Source: Flavobacterium sp. KJJ (GTDB lineage: Bacteria; Bacteroidota; Bacteroidia; Flavobacteriales; Flavobacteriaceae). Taken from it: a DNA stretch of 64,000 nucleotides. Positions within the stretch are counted from its first letter, which is position 1. The number at the start of each line of letters is the position of its first letter. Both the position numbers and the translations under genes were made by a program. Where the stretch lies: the NCBI RefSeq assembly GCF_000708595.2, contig NZ_JARP01000003.1:1-64000 (forward strand), in the 5' to 3' direction. Under the pieces are notes generated by a model. It had not been told where the DNA came from, searched no databases, and saw only the letters and a list, made by a program, of their open reading frames with translations. Below are positions 26,300-35,132 of the stretch, one piece after another.

Positions 26300-27037
26300 T
26301 TAGTACATTTCTTCTAAAAAAGGAATTGATTGCAGTTTTCTTTTATTCTTAACTGTAATTTTTGAACCTTTTGCTAAGAAAACTGAAGTTGGTTTTGCAT
26401 CTTGAAGAAATCTAAAATCGTTTCCATAAATTTTTTCGAAATCAATTTCAATATTGTGATTTAAAACTTCAAATTGTTCCCATCTCGGATGTTGAACTTC
26501 ATATTCAAAAGTGTTTTCTTCGTGGATTTTGGTATATCCGAAATAATGTTCTGTGATAAATTCAGCTTCAGAATCGACTTCAATTTCTTTTAAAACATTT
26601 GCAGTTTCCAGTTGAATGGTATTCCACTTTTTATCAGTTTTCCATTGATAAACAAAAGTGTTAGTGTTTTTATTCTCAATGATTTCATGTCTCATTTTCT
26701 GAGTTTCATAATGTTCCTGATACAAAGTGTTCGCAATAAATGTGATCGCTTTTTTAGGAACAATTTCTTTAATGAAAACTACACCGCGTTTCCATTCTCC
26801 ATTTTCAAAACGTTTTACATAGAATCTCAAATTGACTTCTTCAAAATCGACATGAAACGGCACTTTCAATCCTAAGACTTTGGTGTTTTTAAACATAAAA
26901 CCAACTAAGCTTACGTAACATTTGTTGTTCCAAATATCAATTTCGGTTCCCGCCGGAAGATATTTTTCTAAAATTGCAGCATCAATTTCATAATTGAAAA
27001 GTGCTAAATTTTTCCATTCTGCTTTTAAGAAGTTCAT
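26300..27037 (-). CDS. DUF2071 (YqjF family) protein
   Basis: A 245-residue protein with the DUF2071 pattern: MNFLKAEWKNLALFNYEIDAAILEKYLP at the start (quoted in pieces WKNLALFNYEID and LEKYLPAGTEID), VSLVGFMFKNTKVLG, FEEVNLRFYVKR and KRGVVFIKEIVPK. This block order is the family's hallmark. Function unknown. Its start is preceded at 22 bp by a copy of the same 26-bp palindrome found before the regulator gene, so it probably has its own regulated promoter. Confidence 0.85.
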   Translation of the reverse strand: MNFLKAEWKNLALFNYEIDAAILEKYLPAGTEIDIWNNKCYVSLVGFMFKNTKVLGLKVPFHVDFEEVNLRFYVKRFENGEWKRGVVFIKEIVPKKAITFIANTLYQEHYETQKMRHEIIENKNTNTFVYQWKTDKKWNTIQLETANVLKEIEVDSEAEFITEHYFGYTKIHEENTFEYEVQHPRWEQFEVLNHNIEIDFEKIYGNDFRFLQDAKPTSVFLAKGSKITVKNKRKLQSIPFLEEMY

Positions 27038-27059
27038 AAGAGTTGTTTTTTAAATTTTT

Positions 27060-27085
27060 AAACTTTCAGAAAAAAATGAAAGTTT
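27060..27085. promoter_or_regulatory. Operator-like palindrome before DUF2071 gene
   Basis: AAACTTTCA, 8-nt spacer, TGAAAGTTT. The arms and spacing are identical to those of the element before the regulator gene at 27628-27653. Position and duplication suggest the binding site of the GbsR/MarR protein. Confidence 0.75.
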
Positions 27086-27098
27086 TGATTAAATTTTT

Positions 27099-27602
27099 TT
27101 ATTTCATTATTTTTAAAACCAGCTTACCAAGCCAGTTTTCGTTGAATTCAGTCATTTTGTCTAACATATTATCTGCTTTTAAAACGAAATCATACAATTT
27201 GGTAGTCTGATCAACAAAGTGTTTTTCTTCTGCAGAATCTTTTGCTTCGATAGTCGAAACTTCTTTTAAGATTTTAAGTGCAGGTTTAATTTCTCTTTTG
27301 CTTCTTTCTCTTGAAATTTTAACTGCTAATTCGTCTAAATCTTTTTCAGCAGTAAAAAATTCTCTTCTTTCTCCTGCTTTGTATTCTTTATAGACAATTC
27401 CCCAATCCATTAAAGCTCTTAGGTTCATGCTGGCGTTTCCGCGGGAAATTTGTAATTCTTCCATAATATCTTCCATAGAAACAGCATCGTTTGAGACCAT
27501 TAATAAAGCGTGGATCTGTGCCATCGTTTTATTAATTCCCCATTGAGAACCTAATGCTCCCCAGGTTTGTACAAACTTATTTTTTGCTTCTTTGAATTCC
27601 AT
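27099..27602 (-). CDS. GbsR/MarR family transcriptional regulator
   Basis: A 167-residue winged-helix regulator. The N-terminal helix has WGALGSQWGINKTMAQIHAL, the GbsR opening, then the recognition region MEDIMEELQISRGNASMNLRALMDWG and the wing YKAGERREFF. The C-terminal helices (about 90-165) are a dimerisation arm. GbsR itself is a choline-sensing repressor in Bacillus; the ligand here is unknown. First gene of the unit running to 23881, with a matching palindrome 25 bp upstream of its start, so autoregulation is likely. Confidence 0.9.
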   Translation of the reverse strand: MEFKEAKNKFVQTWGALGSQWGINKTMAQIHALLMVSNDAVSMEDIMEELQISRGNASMNLRALMDWGIVYKEYKAGERREFFTAEKDLDELAVKISRERSKREIKPALKILKEVSTIEAKDSAEEKHFVDQTTKLYDFVLKADNMLDKMTEFNENWLGKLVLKIMK

Positions 27603-27626
27603 GAAACAAATGTAAGTAAAAGTTTT

Positions 27627-27654
27627 TAAACTTTCAAAAATAAATGAAAGTTTA
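27627..27654. promoter_or_regulatory. Operator-like palindrome before GbsR/MarR gene
   Basis: TAAACTTTCA, 8-nt spacer AAAATAAA, TGAAAGTTTA: perfect 10-nt arms. It shares the 26-bp core with 27060-27085. Confidence 0.78.
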
Positions 27655-28025
27655 TTTTTTGAAGCTTTTAGTTCGATTTTAAAGAACTGTATAATTAAAA
27701 GATAACTTTTGCTTTGTAAGTTTTGGTAGATTTTTTATAATAAATAGATTAAGAAAAATCTTATGACTTATTTAATCGCTTTCATGCCATCTTATATTGA
27801 TCTTGTGACATTTTCTTACATTAAAAAGAATGGTTCATCTAGCTTTGATTAGGTAAAGATATAAACCATGATCTAGTATGCTGACCCCAAACAGTATGAA
27901 ACATCCTTTTTGAGATTAATTCGATGCTAATTTTAGCAGCTTCCAAATGTTTTTCTGTTTTGCATTTCTCTTTCTGAGTACGTCTTTATTTAATGTAATA
28001 AAATATTATTTAAAGATTTTAAACA
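27655..28025. other. Intergenic region between divergent regulators
   Basis: About 370 bp without a convincing gene. AT-rich; it must contain the promoter of the AraC-type gene, but no clear TTG/TAnnTTTG pair was found. Confidence 0.45.
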
Positions 28026-28825
28026 ATGAAGGAAAAAAGAACTTTTGATTTAAACGAATATTATTCTGACTCAAAATTTTTAAAGGAAGTTGATGCTATT
28101 ATGCAAGAAAAAAAACAGATTCTTCTTTTGGAGTTTCACAGCTGGCTGATCAATTAAAAATCAGCAAAGCACAGCTTAATCGTAAAATGCAAAATCAAAT
28201 GAGTTTTTCACCTGGAAAACTCATTTTGTATTATAAGATGGAGCTGGCAAAGCATATTTTGAATTTAAATAAATACTCTATTGAAGAAACTGCTGTTTAT
28301 TGTGGCTTTAGCGGAGTGGCCAATTTCAGTCGTAAATTCAAACAAGAGTTTGGTCTTTCTCCTTCAGCATATCGTGAAAATGGTTTGATTACTGGGTTTA
28401 AGCCAGAAGATTGGAAAATTCCCTTAAGCAATGAATGCTTTAATAAGCTCATTCAATTAAAAAGTGAATATAAATGGCTGGCAAAACTGCTGGTCATCAT
28501 TATTGATAATCTTGACAACGAAGCTTTCTCTATTGAGATTTTGTCAAATAAACTTTTTATGAGCCCATCAAATCTTAATCGAAAAGCAAAAGCTTTATTT
28601 GGTTTTCCTGCGATTCGATTATTGCGGGATATAAGACTTCAATACGCTGCAGAACTCTTGATGTTAGAAAAGAAATCAATTACTGAAGCAGCCTCACTTG
28701 CAGGTTTTTTTGATATTTCTCATCTCTCGCGTGTTTTCAAACAAAATTTTAACTGTTCTCCAAGTAAATATAAGTATGACAACAACGTATTCCCGTTTGT
28801 TGATTTATTAAGAAAAGAGCTATGA
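28026..28825 (+). pseudogene. Double AraC-domain regulator, frameshifted at a poly-A run
   Basis: The ATG at 28026 opens MKEKRTFDLNEYYSDS and reads to a TAA 44 codons later. The next frame continues the protein: DSSFGVSQLADQLKIS, then the AraC helix-turn-helix pair through YCGFSGVANFSRKFKQEFG. The break is at A8 (28108-28115): one extra A, or a -1 slip, restores one reading frame of about 266 residues. A second complete AraC domain follows (about 28480-28800, with LAGFFDISHLSRVFKQNF), so the protein is two DNA-binding domains without a sensor. It may be a pseudogene, a homopolymer error or slippage-controlled. If translation starts internally at 28187, 212 residues result. Confidence 0.75.
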
Positions 28826-28959
28826 TTCAAATTGATAAAAAGCAGCTCATTCTATACAAATTAAAGAAAGAATAAACTGATAATTTTGACTTGTTAGAAT
28901 TTACGATTGCGCAATTAAATATCTAAAAAATAATTATTAACCCTATTAAATAAAAAATT

Positions 28960-29445
28960 ATGAGTGTACAAGTTACAAATAAAGACGTCGTTCTTTTAGG
29001 TCACGGCAGTTATTCAGGCGGAGTAAATAATACAACACTTCCTGCAAATATTGATTTATATCTTTTACCGCCGGTTGGGTATATTTTAATGACCGATTTA
29101 GCTGCTGCTTTAATTAGCCAAACAAAAATTGATAAAATCAAGTTAAATCATGATGGCGGAAGCCCAGAGATTGTAGATGCTCCTTTCGCTATATATCGAG
29201 GAGGAGGAGCTGCTCCCAATCTTACATTATATAATTTGGGAGATCTAGTCCCATGGGGAGAAAAAACCATTGGTGATAAAAAGAATGTTGTTACTGTGAG
29301 TAAAACTACTTTACTGTCGGAATTAATTCAATCTGACCCTAAAATCTTAGCGGCTTTAAAAATCTTACCAAAAGGTGAAAAACTAAAATTATTCTGGTCG
29401 GCATGCGCTAGCCAAGTAGATGGTAATACAGCTAGTCTTATATAG
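28960..29445 (+). CDS. Putative Stv-like (adhesin Stv domain) protein
   Basis: A 161-residue protein without a signal peptide. The pattern VVLLGHGSYSGG near the start, a central LPANIDLYLLPPVGYILM, and the end KLKLFWSACASQVDG (GHG followed much later by a WSAC motif) recall the domain called putative adhesin Stv. That match is from memory and only moderate. The function is unknown; the GHG/WSAC pair may form an active site. It follows the AraC-type gene by 134 bp and precedes two paralogous unknown genes on the same strand. Confidence 0.5.
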   Translation: MSVQVTNKDVVLLGHGSYSGGVNNTTLPANIDLYLLPPVGYILMTDLAAALISQTKIDKIKLNHDGGSPEIVDAPFAIYRGGGAAPNLTLYNLGDLVPWGEKTIGDKKNVVTVSKTTLLSELIQSDPKILAALKILPKGEKLKLFWSACASQVDGNTASLI

Positions 29446-29756
29446 ATAAAGATTAGAAATAAGTAAAAAATCATGAACTGATACTGCAGATTAGAACATG
29501 AGAAAAGCCATGAGTATTTTAAAACACAATTCAACTCAACACTGTAAATGAGATTTTTATCTCAACTAAAAACTAAAAGTACATTTTGATTGATTATGAA
29601 TTGCAGGATAAGCTATTTAAGGCAAATTAAAAATGAAAATCATTTTAGTGGAAGATTTTAACCACTTCAAAAACAAACTGTTCGCATTCAGGAAATAATG
29701 TGAGGCGGAACCTGAAAAGCTTATGAGTAGGGAAAAATAACCAAAATATATAAATT
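29446..29756. other. Intergenic region in the accessory island
   Basis: 311 bp without a supported gene. It contains a 22-codon frame at 29633-29698 whose first residues (MKIILVED) look like the start of a response-regulator receiver domain, then stop; this could be a remnant or chance. No terminator hairpin was found. Confidence 0.4.
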
Positions 29757-30467
29757 ATGGCAACTTTTAAAACAACAATCAATATTAGCCCAGACGATGT
29801 AGCAAAATTAAAAAGTCTAGGATACTCTTTATACGGATTTAAATCAGTAGCAGCTTCTGCAGGTGGTTCGCCAACCGTTTGGTTTCATTTGCCAAAGGAA
29901 AAATTATTAGGACAAACTGAAATTACTTGGGAAGAAGAGTTTCAAGCATACAATTCAACTACTACAATTGCTCCTAAAGTTACAATTAAAGCAAGTAATA
30001 CAATAAAAACTGATTTAGGGGAATTAGTAACTATAGAAAAAGATTCAGGTAATATAGGCTCTACAACAGGTGGTGTTGATGGTGCTGTATCTTTTCTTAA
30101 TCAAGATACACAGGGATTTACAGTTGGAATTAATCAAGTAGTAAATGGAAAATCAAACATTTTGTGTGCATTTCCAATTTTGGGAGCCGGGTCTTCAAGA
30201 GTTATTACGCCAATTACTAAAATAGCATTGATTTTTTCTACAGATGAAATCCAAACTGCAACTGTTATTACTAAAGCAATGTCTGCGGGTGCATTTATTG
30301 ACCTTACTTCCGTAAGTTCACGAGAAGTTAATTATGATACAAACACTGGCTGGAGCGCAGATAAAGGTACATGGTTGAAAAACTTTGATGCTTTTGCAGA
30401 TTTACAGGCAATGTTGATTGAAAGTACAAGTACAGAAGAAAAAGCGCTTACTGAAAGACATGCATAA
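29757..30467 (+). CDS. Unassigned protein, paralogue A of island pair
   Basis: A 236-residue protein without signal peptide or membrane helix. Landmarks: NISPDDVAKLKSLGYSLYGF at the start, ITWEEEFQAYNSTTTI near 60-75, a middle Gly/Ser/Thr-rich stretch, CAFPILGAGSSRVITPITKI, then FIDLTSVSSREVNYDTNTGW and ADKGTW near the end. The same landmarks occur in the next gene. The beta-rich composition suggests a sandwich-type binding domain. I do not recognise the family with confidence and assign no function. A perfect terminator follows, so it may form the end of a transcript with the Stv-like gene. Confidence 0.8.
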   Translation: MATFKTTINISPDDVAKLKSLGYSLYGFKSVAASAGGSPTVWFHLPKEKLLGQTEITWEEEFQAYNSTTTIAPKVTIKASNTIKTDLGELVTIEKDSGNIGSTTGGVDGAVSFLNQDTQGFTVGINQVVNGKSNILCAFPILGAGSSRVITPITKIALIFSTDEIQTATVITKAMSAGAFIDLTSVSSREVNYDTNTGWSADKGTWLKNFDAFADLQAMLIESTSTEEKALTERHA

Positions 30468-30483
30468 TAAAATTATGTAGTTT

Positions 30484-30525
30484 GAATTACTCTTCATTAA
30501 TTTTTTGATGAAGAGTAATTCTTTT
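30484..30525 (+). terminator. Terminator between the island paralogues
   Basis: A perfect 14-bp stem GAATTACTCTTCAT (30484-30497) with 30508-30521, a 10-nt loop and a T run. It lies 16 nt after the stop of paralogue A. Confidence 0.88.
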
Positions 30526-30587
30526 ATTAATAGATGGAATTCTGAAATTCATATTAGTCAATACGCAGTCAATTAAAAAATAAACGA

Positions 30588-31310
30588 ATGAAGAATTCAG
30601 TAATAATTAACTTTTCTCCAGAGACTGTAGAAGTATTAAATAAAGGAAATTATAGCTTATGTTGTTTTCTTTCCTCTAAAACTGATAATGCTTCGCTATT
30701 TACACCTTTATGCTGGAGTGTAATAAAAGGATTTTTGCAATCTGTTTTGATCGAATGGGAAGATAACCTTTGCGCCTATTTGTCTACAAGTGATATAATA
30801 GAAAATCAAGTCATATATATTCCTCAAGCTGTTTCTGCACAAAATCAAGCTGCATCCAAAAAAGCCCAAACAGGCTCAAGTTATAAAATCGATTTAAACG
30901 AAAGAATGTTAATAGAGAATTATGGCAAAGTGACCATTGATGGCAATAATGACCTTAATAATGTATTAATTCAAAATAATTCAAATAATCCATATTCAAC
31001 GGGACTTTGTATTTATAATACCACTGATGAACAATATTACGGTAATTGTGTTTTTAATACTTATGGCGGGAATACAATTAAAGTTATTCCCGTTAATAAA
31101 GCATTTTTAATGTTTAGCAGTAAAGATATTGAAAATAACACGGTAATTCTTAATGCTGAAAATTCAGGAATACTGGTTGATTTAACTGCAAGTGAAGATA
31201 ATTCCAGAACAGTTTCCTATGATATAAATAACGGATGGAGCTCAGATAAACAGGTTTGGGGAAAACAATATCCAGCGGGTACAGATTTAAAAGCTTTGTT
31301 GCTTACTTAA
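30588..31310 (+). CDS. Unassigned protein, paralogue B of island pair
   Basis: A 240-residue protein, clearly related to paralogue A through INFSPETVEVLNKGNYSL, VLIEWEDNLCAYLSTSDI, VIPVNKAFLMFSSKDI, LVDLTASEDNSRTVSYDINN and GWSSDKQVWGKQYP. Overall divergence is high, so the duplication is old or selection is diversifying. There is no signal peptide. It contains an extra Asn-rich stretch (DGNNDLNNVLIQNNSNNP). It has its own promoter region of about 60 bp after the terminator. Function unknown. Confidence 0.8.
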   Translation: MKNSVIINFSPETVEVLNKGNYSLCCFLSSKTDNASLFTPLCWSVIKGFLQSVLIEWEDNLCAYLSTSDIIENQVIYIPQAVSAQNQAASKKAQTGSSYKIDLNERMLIENYGKVTIDGNNDLNNVLIQNNSNNPYSTGLCIYNTTDEQYYGNCVFNTYGGNTIKVIPVNKAFLMFSSKDIENNTVILNAENSGILVDLTASEDNSRTVSYDINNGWSSDKQVWGKQYPAGTDLKALLLT

Positions 31311-31352
31311 TATTTTAGAAGCTGCAAAATAATTTTACTTCAAATTTTTCTT

Positions 31353-32096
31353 TTATCGTTTATCTTCTTTCGAATAGTTAGAACGACCATTTATATTAAT
31401 TTCATTTCCTAAAAAACGTGGTTCCCGATTTCGTAAGACATCAAAAAAGGATTTAAAAACAGAACCATACTCTCTAAAAGTGACATATTGATAACCTAAA
31501 TATTCTCCTGAGTTCGCAGAATATCCAACCGATTTAATTCCGAGTTTTTGCCCTATATAAATTGCCCGGTTCAAATGATATTCTTGAGAGATTAATGTTG
31601 CTTTTTTAATTTTGAAAATATGCTTTGCGCGATAAATTGTCGAGTACGTATCGAAGCCAGCGTAGTCGATAAATATTTTAGTAGTGTCAACTCCGTGATT
31701 AAAGCAATAATTTTTCATTACTGTTAATTCATCATATTCTTCACGTCCGTTATCTCCAGAAAGTAAAATTTTGTTAATGCGTTTTGCTTTCCATAAAAAA
31801 ATTCCAGCATCCAGACGGTCTTTTAAATATTTACTTGGCTGACCTCCTTTGATTCCAGCACCAAAAATAATTCCAACATCATTTTTAGGGAATCTTTTAA
31901 GTGAATAATGAATGTATTTCTTGGTCGAAGATTTTACGTAATAATTTACAGAAACAATTGCAACTAATCCAATAATGGCAAGATAAAGGAGGATTTTAAA
32001 ATATTTTTTCAAAATTATTTTTTGTAAGATTAGATTTAATCTACGAATATAGCCAATTTTATTTTCAGACAAAATCAAACAAAAAAACCGAAACAC
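31353..32096 (-). CDS. SanA/YdcF (DUF218) family membrane-anchored protein
   Basis: A 247-residue frame. After a doubtful N-terminus comes one membrane helix (about 35-52, ILLYLAIIGLVAIVSVNYYV) and then the DUF218 domain with GIIFGAGIKGGQPSKYLKDR, ILLSGDNGREEYDELTVM, IFIDYAGFDTYSTIYRAK and LISQEYHLNRAIYIG. E. coli SanA affects the envelope barrier against vancomycin at high temperature; the reaction is unknown. The first about 25 residues may not be translated, as the family usually starts just before the helix. Convergent with paralogue B. Confidence 0.85.
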   Translation of the reverse strand: MFRFFCLILSENKIGYIRRLNLILQKIILKKYFKILLYLAIIGLVAIVSVNYYVKSSTKKYIHYSLKRFPKNDVGIIFGAGIKGGQPSKYLKDRLDAGIFLWKAKRINKILLSGDNGREEYDELTVMKNYCFNHGVDTTKIFIDYAGFDTYSTIYRAKHIFKIKKATLISQEYHLNRAIYIGQKLGIKSVGYSANSGEYLGYQYVTFREYGSVFKSFFDVLRNREPRFLGNEININGRSNYSKEDKR

Positions 32097-32148
32097 AAAT
32101 GCTTCGGTTTTGTCTAATATTCTAAGAAGTCTAAAAATCTAAGAAAGT

Positions 32149-34176
32149 CTACAAAAGACCCGCTCTCTTCAGTAAAGCTTCTGGTTTCGGTTCTTGCCCT
32201 CTAAAACGTTTGTACAAAGTCATAGGATGTTCAGTTCCTCCTTTTGAAAGCACATTGTCCTTGAATTTTGTCGCTACTTCATGATCGAAAATACCTTTTT
32301 CCTGAAAATATTCAAAAGCATCAGCATCTAAAACCTCAGCCCATTTGTAACTGTAATATCCAGAAGAATAACCGCCTTGGAAGATATGCGAAAAAGCCGT
32401 ACTCATTGCATTTTCTTTTACGTCTGGATACAATTGTGTGTTGGCAAATTGTTCGATTTCGAAAGCTTTTAGATCCGTAATGTTTGTTGGATCTTGTCCG
32501 TGCCAAGCCATATCTAAAAGGCCAAAACTTAACTGGCGCAATGTTGCCAAACCTTCTTGAAAACTTGCACTTTCTTTAATTTTCTGTACATATTCAATCG
32601 GAATAATTTCTCCCGTTTCATAATGATTTGCAAACAAAGCCAAAGCTTCTGGCTCGTAACACCAGTTTTCCATAATCTGACTCGGTAATTCTACAAAATC
32701 CCAATAAACCGAAGTTCCAGATAAACTTGGGTAAACTGTATTCGCCAGCATTCCGTGTAGACCATGTCCGAATTCATGGAATAAAGTCGTTACTTCATTA
32801 AAAGTCAATAATGATGGTTTTGTTTCCGTTGGTTTTGTAAAATTGCAGACATTTGAAATATGTGGTCTTTCGTTTACACCGTCTTTTTTATATTGATGTT
32901 TGAATGAAGTCATCCAAGCGCCATTTCTCTTTCCTTTTCTTGGGAAGAAATCAGCGTAGAAAATAGCCACTAAATTGTTCTCAGAATCCGTTACTTCGTA
33001 AGTGGTAACTTCTTCATGATATTTATCGATATCAAAAACTTCAGTAAAAGTTAATCCGTATAATTTTTTAGCAACTGTAAATGCGCCATCTAAAACTTTT
33101 TCCAATTGAAAATAAGGTTTTAGTTTTTCGTCGTCTAAATTAAAAAGCTGTTGTTTTAATTTCTCAGAATAATAAGCGCCGTCCCATTTTTCTAATTGTT
33201 CAATTCCGTCTAGTTCTTTCGCGAAAGCAGTTAATTCAGCAAATTCTTTTTGAGCTGCCGGTTTTGCTTTTGCAAGCAAATCATTCAAGAAAGAGAAAAC
33301 TTTATCTGGACTTTGTGCCATTCTTTCTTCTAAAACAAAATGCGCATGTGTTTTGTAGCCCAATAAATTTGCTCTTTCAAAACGAAGTTTAGCAATTTTC
33401 AACACATTTTCCTGATTGTCGAATTCGTTATTCTGAAACGATCTTGCTCCAAAAGCAATTGCCATTTTTTTACGTAATTCGCGATTGTCAGCATAAGTTA
33501 AAAACGGAACATAACTTGGATGATCTAAAGTAAAAATCCAGCCTTCTTTTTCTTGGTTTTTAGCCAATAATCTTGCAGCTTCTATTGTTCCTTCCGGTAA
33601 TCCTGATAAATCCTTTTCGTCAGTTAAATGCAATTCGAAAGCATTTGTTTCTGCTAAAATATTTTCTTCAAATTGTAATTTTAATTTAGATAATTCTTTG
33701 TCGATTTCACGTAGTTTATCTTTTTTGTCTTCTGGCAAATTGGCTCCATTTCTAGAAAAACTTTTGTATTTTTTGTCTAAAAGCGTTGTTTGTTCCGGAT
33801 TCAGATTTAATGTATCTTTTTGATCGTAAACCGTTTTTATTTTCTCAAACAAAGCGGCATTTAATGTAATGTCATTTCCAAATTCTGAAAGTAATGGCGA
33901 AACTTCCTGAGCGATTTTTTGCATTTCGTCATTGGTTTCTGCCGAATTTAAATTGAAGAAAATACTCGAAAGACGATCTAAAATATCTCCTGAAAAATCC
34001 ATTGCTACAACCGTATTTTCAAAAGTTGGTGCTTCTGGATTGTTTACGATTGCATCGATTTCAGCTTTAGCCAAAGCAATTCCTTCCTTAAAAGCAGGAA
34101 CATAATCTTCGATCTTGATTTGAGAAAAAGGTGCTGTATTATGTTTAGTTATAAATTTTGAAAGTAAGACACTCAT
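32149..34176 (-). CDS. M3 family metallopeptidase (oligopeptidase/peptidyl-dipeptidase)
   Basis: A thimet-oligopeptidase-family zinc peptidase of 675 residues. The zinc site HEFGH is at 467-471 in TLFHEFGHGLHG, with the third ligand Glu in the downstream DFVELPSQIMENW segment. The N-terminal alpha-helical half is complete. There is no signal peptide, so it is cytoplasmic and probably degrades short peptides, like Dcp or OpdA of enterobacteria. A TATCTTTG box on the minus strand (34230-34223) lies about 50 nt upstream. Confidence 0.92.
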   Translation of the reverse strand: MSVLLSKFITKHNTAPFSQIKIEDYVPAFKEGIALAKAEIDAIVNNPEAPTFENTVVAMDFSGDILDRLSSIFFNLNSAETNDEMQKIAQEVSPLLSEFGNDITLNAALFEKIKTVYDQKDTLNLNPEQTTLLDKKYKSFSRNGANLPEDKKDKLREIDKELSKLKLQFEENILAETNAFELHLTDEKDLSGLPEGTIEAARLLAKNQEKEGWIFTLDHPSYVPFLTYADNRELRKKMAIAFGARSFQNNEFDNQENVLKIAKLRFERANLLGYKTHAHFVLEERMAQSPDKVFSFLNDLLAKAKPAAQKEFAELTAFAKELDGIEQLEKWDGAYYSEKLKQQLFNLDDEKLKPYFQLEKVLDGAFTVAKKLYGLTFTEVFDIDKYHEEVTTYEVTDSENNLVAIFYADFFPRKGKRNGAWMTSFKHQYKKDGVNERPHISNVCNFTKPTETKPSLLTFNEVTTLFHEFGHGLHGMLANTVYPSLSGTSVYWDFVELPSQIMENWCYEPEALALFANHYETGEIIPIEYVQKIKESASFQEGLATLRQLSFGLLDMAWHGQDPTNITDLKAFEIEQFANTQLYPDVKENAMSTAFSHIFQGGYSSGYYSYKWAEVLDADAFEYFQEKGIFDHEVATKFKDNVLSKGGTEHPMTLYKRFRGQEPKPEALLKRAGLL

Positions 34177-34222
34177 TATGATATAAATTTTTTTATTAAT
34201 TGAAGTCGAAATTATTGAATTC

Positions 34223-34230
34223 CAAAGATA
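34223..34230 (-). promoter_or_regulatory. Probable -7 box of M3 peptidase gene
   Basis: TATCTTTG on the minus strand, 47 nt before the start. No TTG at standard spacing was found, so this is a partial promoter call. Confidence 0.4.
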
Positions 34231-34398
34231 GCAATTTATAAAAATTTAATCATCTAAACAAAATCGATTCTCAGCATAAAATCCTCTTAAATTGTGTTAT
34301 AGATATGTTATTTATTACTGAGGGCAATTTTAAAAGCGTAAATTGAGAAAATAGAATTTAGCAATATAAATGCTGATCATAATTATAAAATAAAAAAG

Positions 34399-35067
34399 AT
34401 GAATTATCAAGTTGTAATAAAGAATATAGATACGGTAAATGAATTAGAAGGATATTGGTCTGATGAAGATTTTGTTCAGTTATTAGGGAAATTCAATTAT
34501 CCGGATGGAGCAACAGCAGAGAAAAGCAGTTTGCCGGAATTATTAGAAATGGCTATTTCTGATTACGAGCCTAACGAAGCAGCTCAGATTGTTTTAGGAT
34601 ATAAACTAGGAGATCAATTGAGTGAAGGTCAGATTGAACAAATATCGAACAATATGTTGATTGATAAAGTGTGTGAAGAATACCCAGAAATACACATGCA
34701 GGGCACTTTGTTTCATGTCAATCAATTGCTTTTTAAAGCCTACAATGGGAAATTTCCAAATGCAAAAGCGTCAGTTGTTCATTTTTCGATGACGCCAACT
34801 GATAGTGAAGCGCAAAAGCTGACTGCCGAAAATGTCCTTAAATTATTGAACAACGGTTTGTCTGATAGAAACCTTATTAAGAGATTATTCGAAAATCAAA
34901 TATCTCAAAATATCCCTTTTCCTGAAGCCAAAGGTATTATTTGGGAATTGACAACAGAAGATAACGTAAATTACAATTTGGTTACTTCGGAAAACTGGAT
35001 TAATAAAGACGATATAGAGGAATCTGAATTTGAATCTGTTTTGGAGGAAGTTGAAGATTTAGCGTAA
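34399..35067 (+). CDS. Hypothetical cytoplasmic protein
   Basis: A 222-residue acidic protein without signal peptide or membrane helix. Recognisable landmarks are ELEGYWSDEDFVQLLGKF, YEPNEAAQIVLGYKLGD and the very acidic tail DDIEESEFESVLEEVEDLA. I do not recognise a family. It stands alone between the M3 peptidase gene and purE and ends in a perfect 17-bp hairpin. Confidence 0.75.
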   Translation: MNYQVVIKNIDTVNELEGYWSDEDFVQLLGKFNYPDGATAEKSSLPELLEMAISDYEPNEAAQIVLGYKLGDQLSEGQIEQISNNMLIDKVCEEYPEIHMQGTLFHVNQLLFKAYNGKFPNAKASVVHFSMTPTDSEAQKLTAENVLKLLNNGLSDRNLIKRLFENQISQNIPFPEAKGIIWELTTEDNVNYNLVTSENWINKDDIEESEFESVLEEVEDLA

Positions 35068-35085
35068 TTTAAGTTATTAGTCGCG

Positions 35086-35126
35086 GTTTTCAGTCACAGT
35101 TTATACTGAAAACTGTGACTGAAAAC
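35086..35126. terminator. Bidirectional hairpin of the CAGTCACAGTTT family
   Basis: A perfect 17-bp stem (GTTTTCAGTCACAGTTT at 35086-35102 with 35110-35126) and a 7-nt loop between convergent genes. The same words form an imperfect hairpin at 18237-18290. Confidence 0.7.
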
Positions 35127-35132
35127 TGCAAA

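Noticed and set aside
29633..29698. 22-codon frame starting MKIILVED
   Set aside because: It resembles the first strand of a receiver domain but is far too short and has no continuation in any frame that I could follow.
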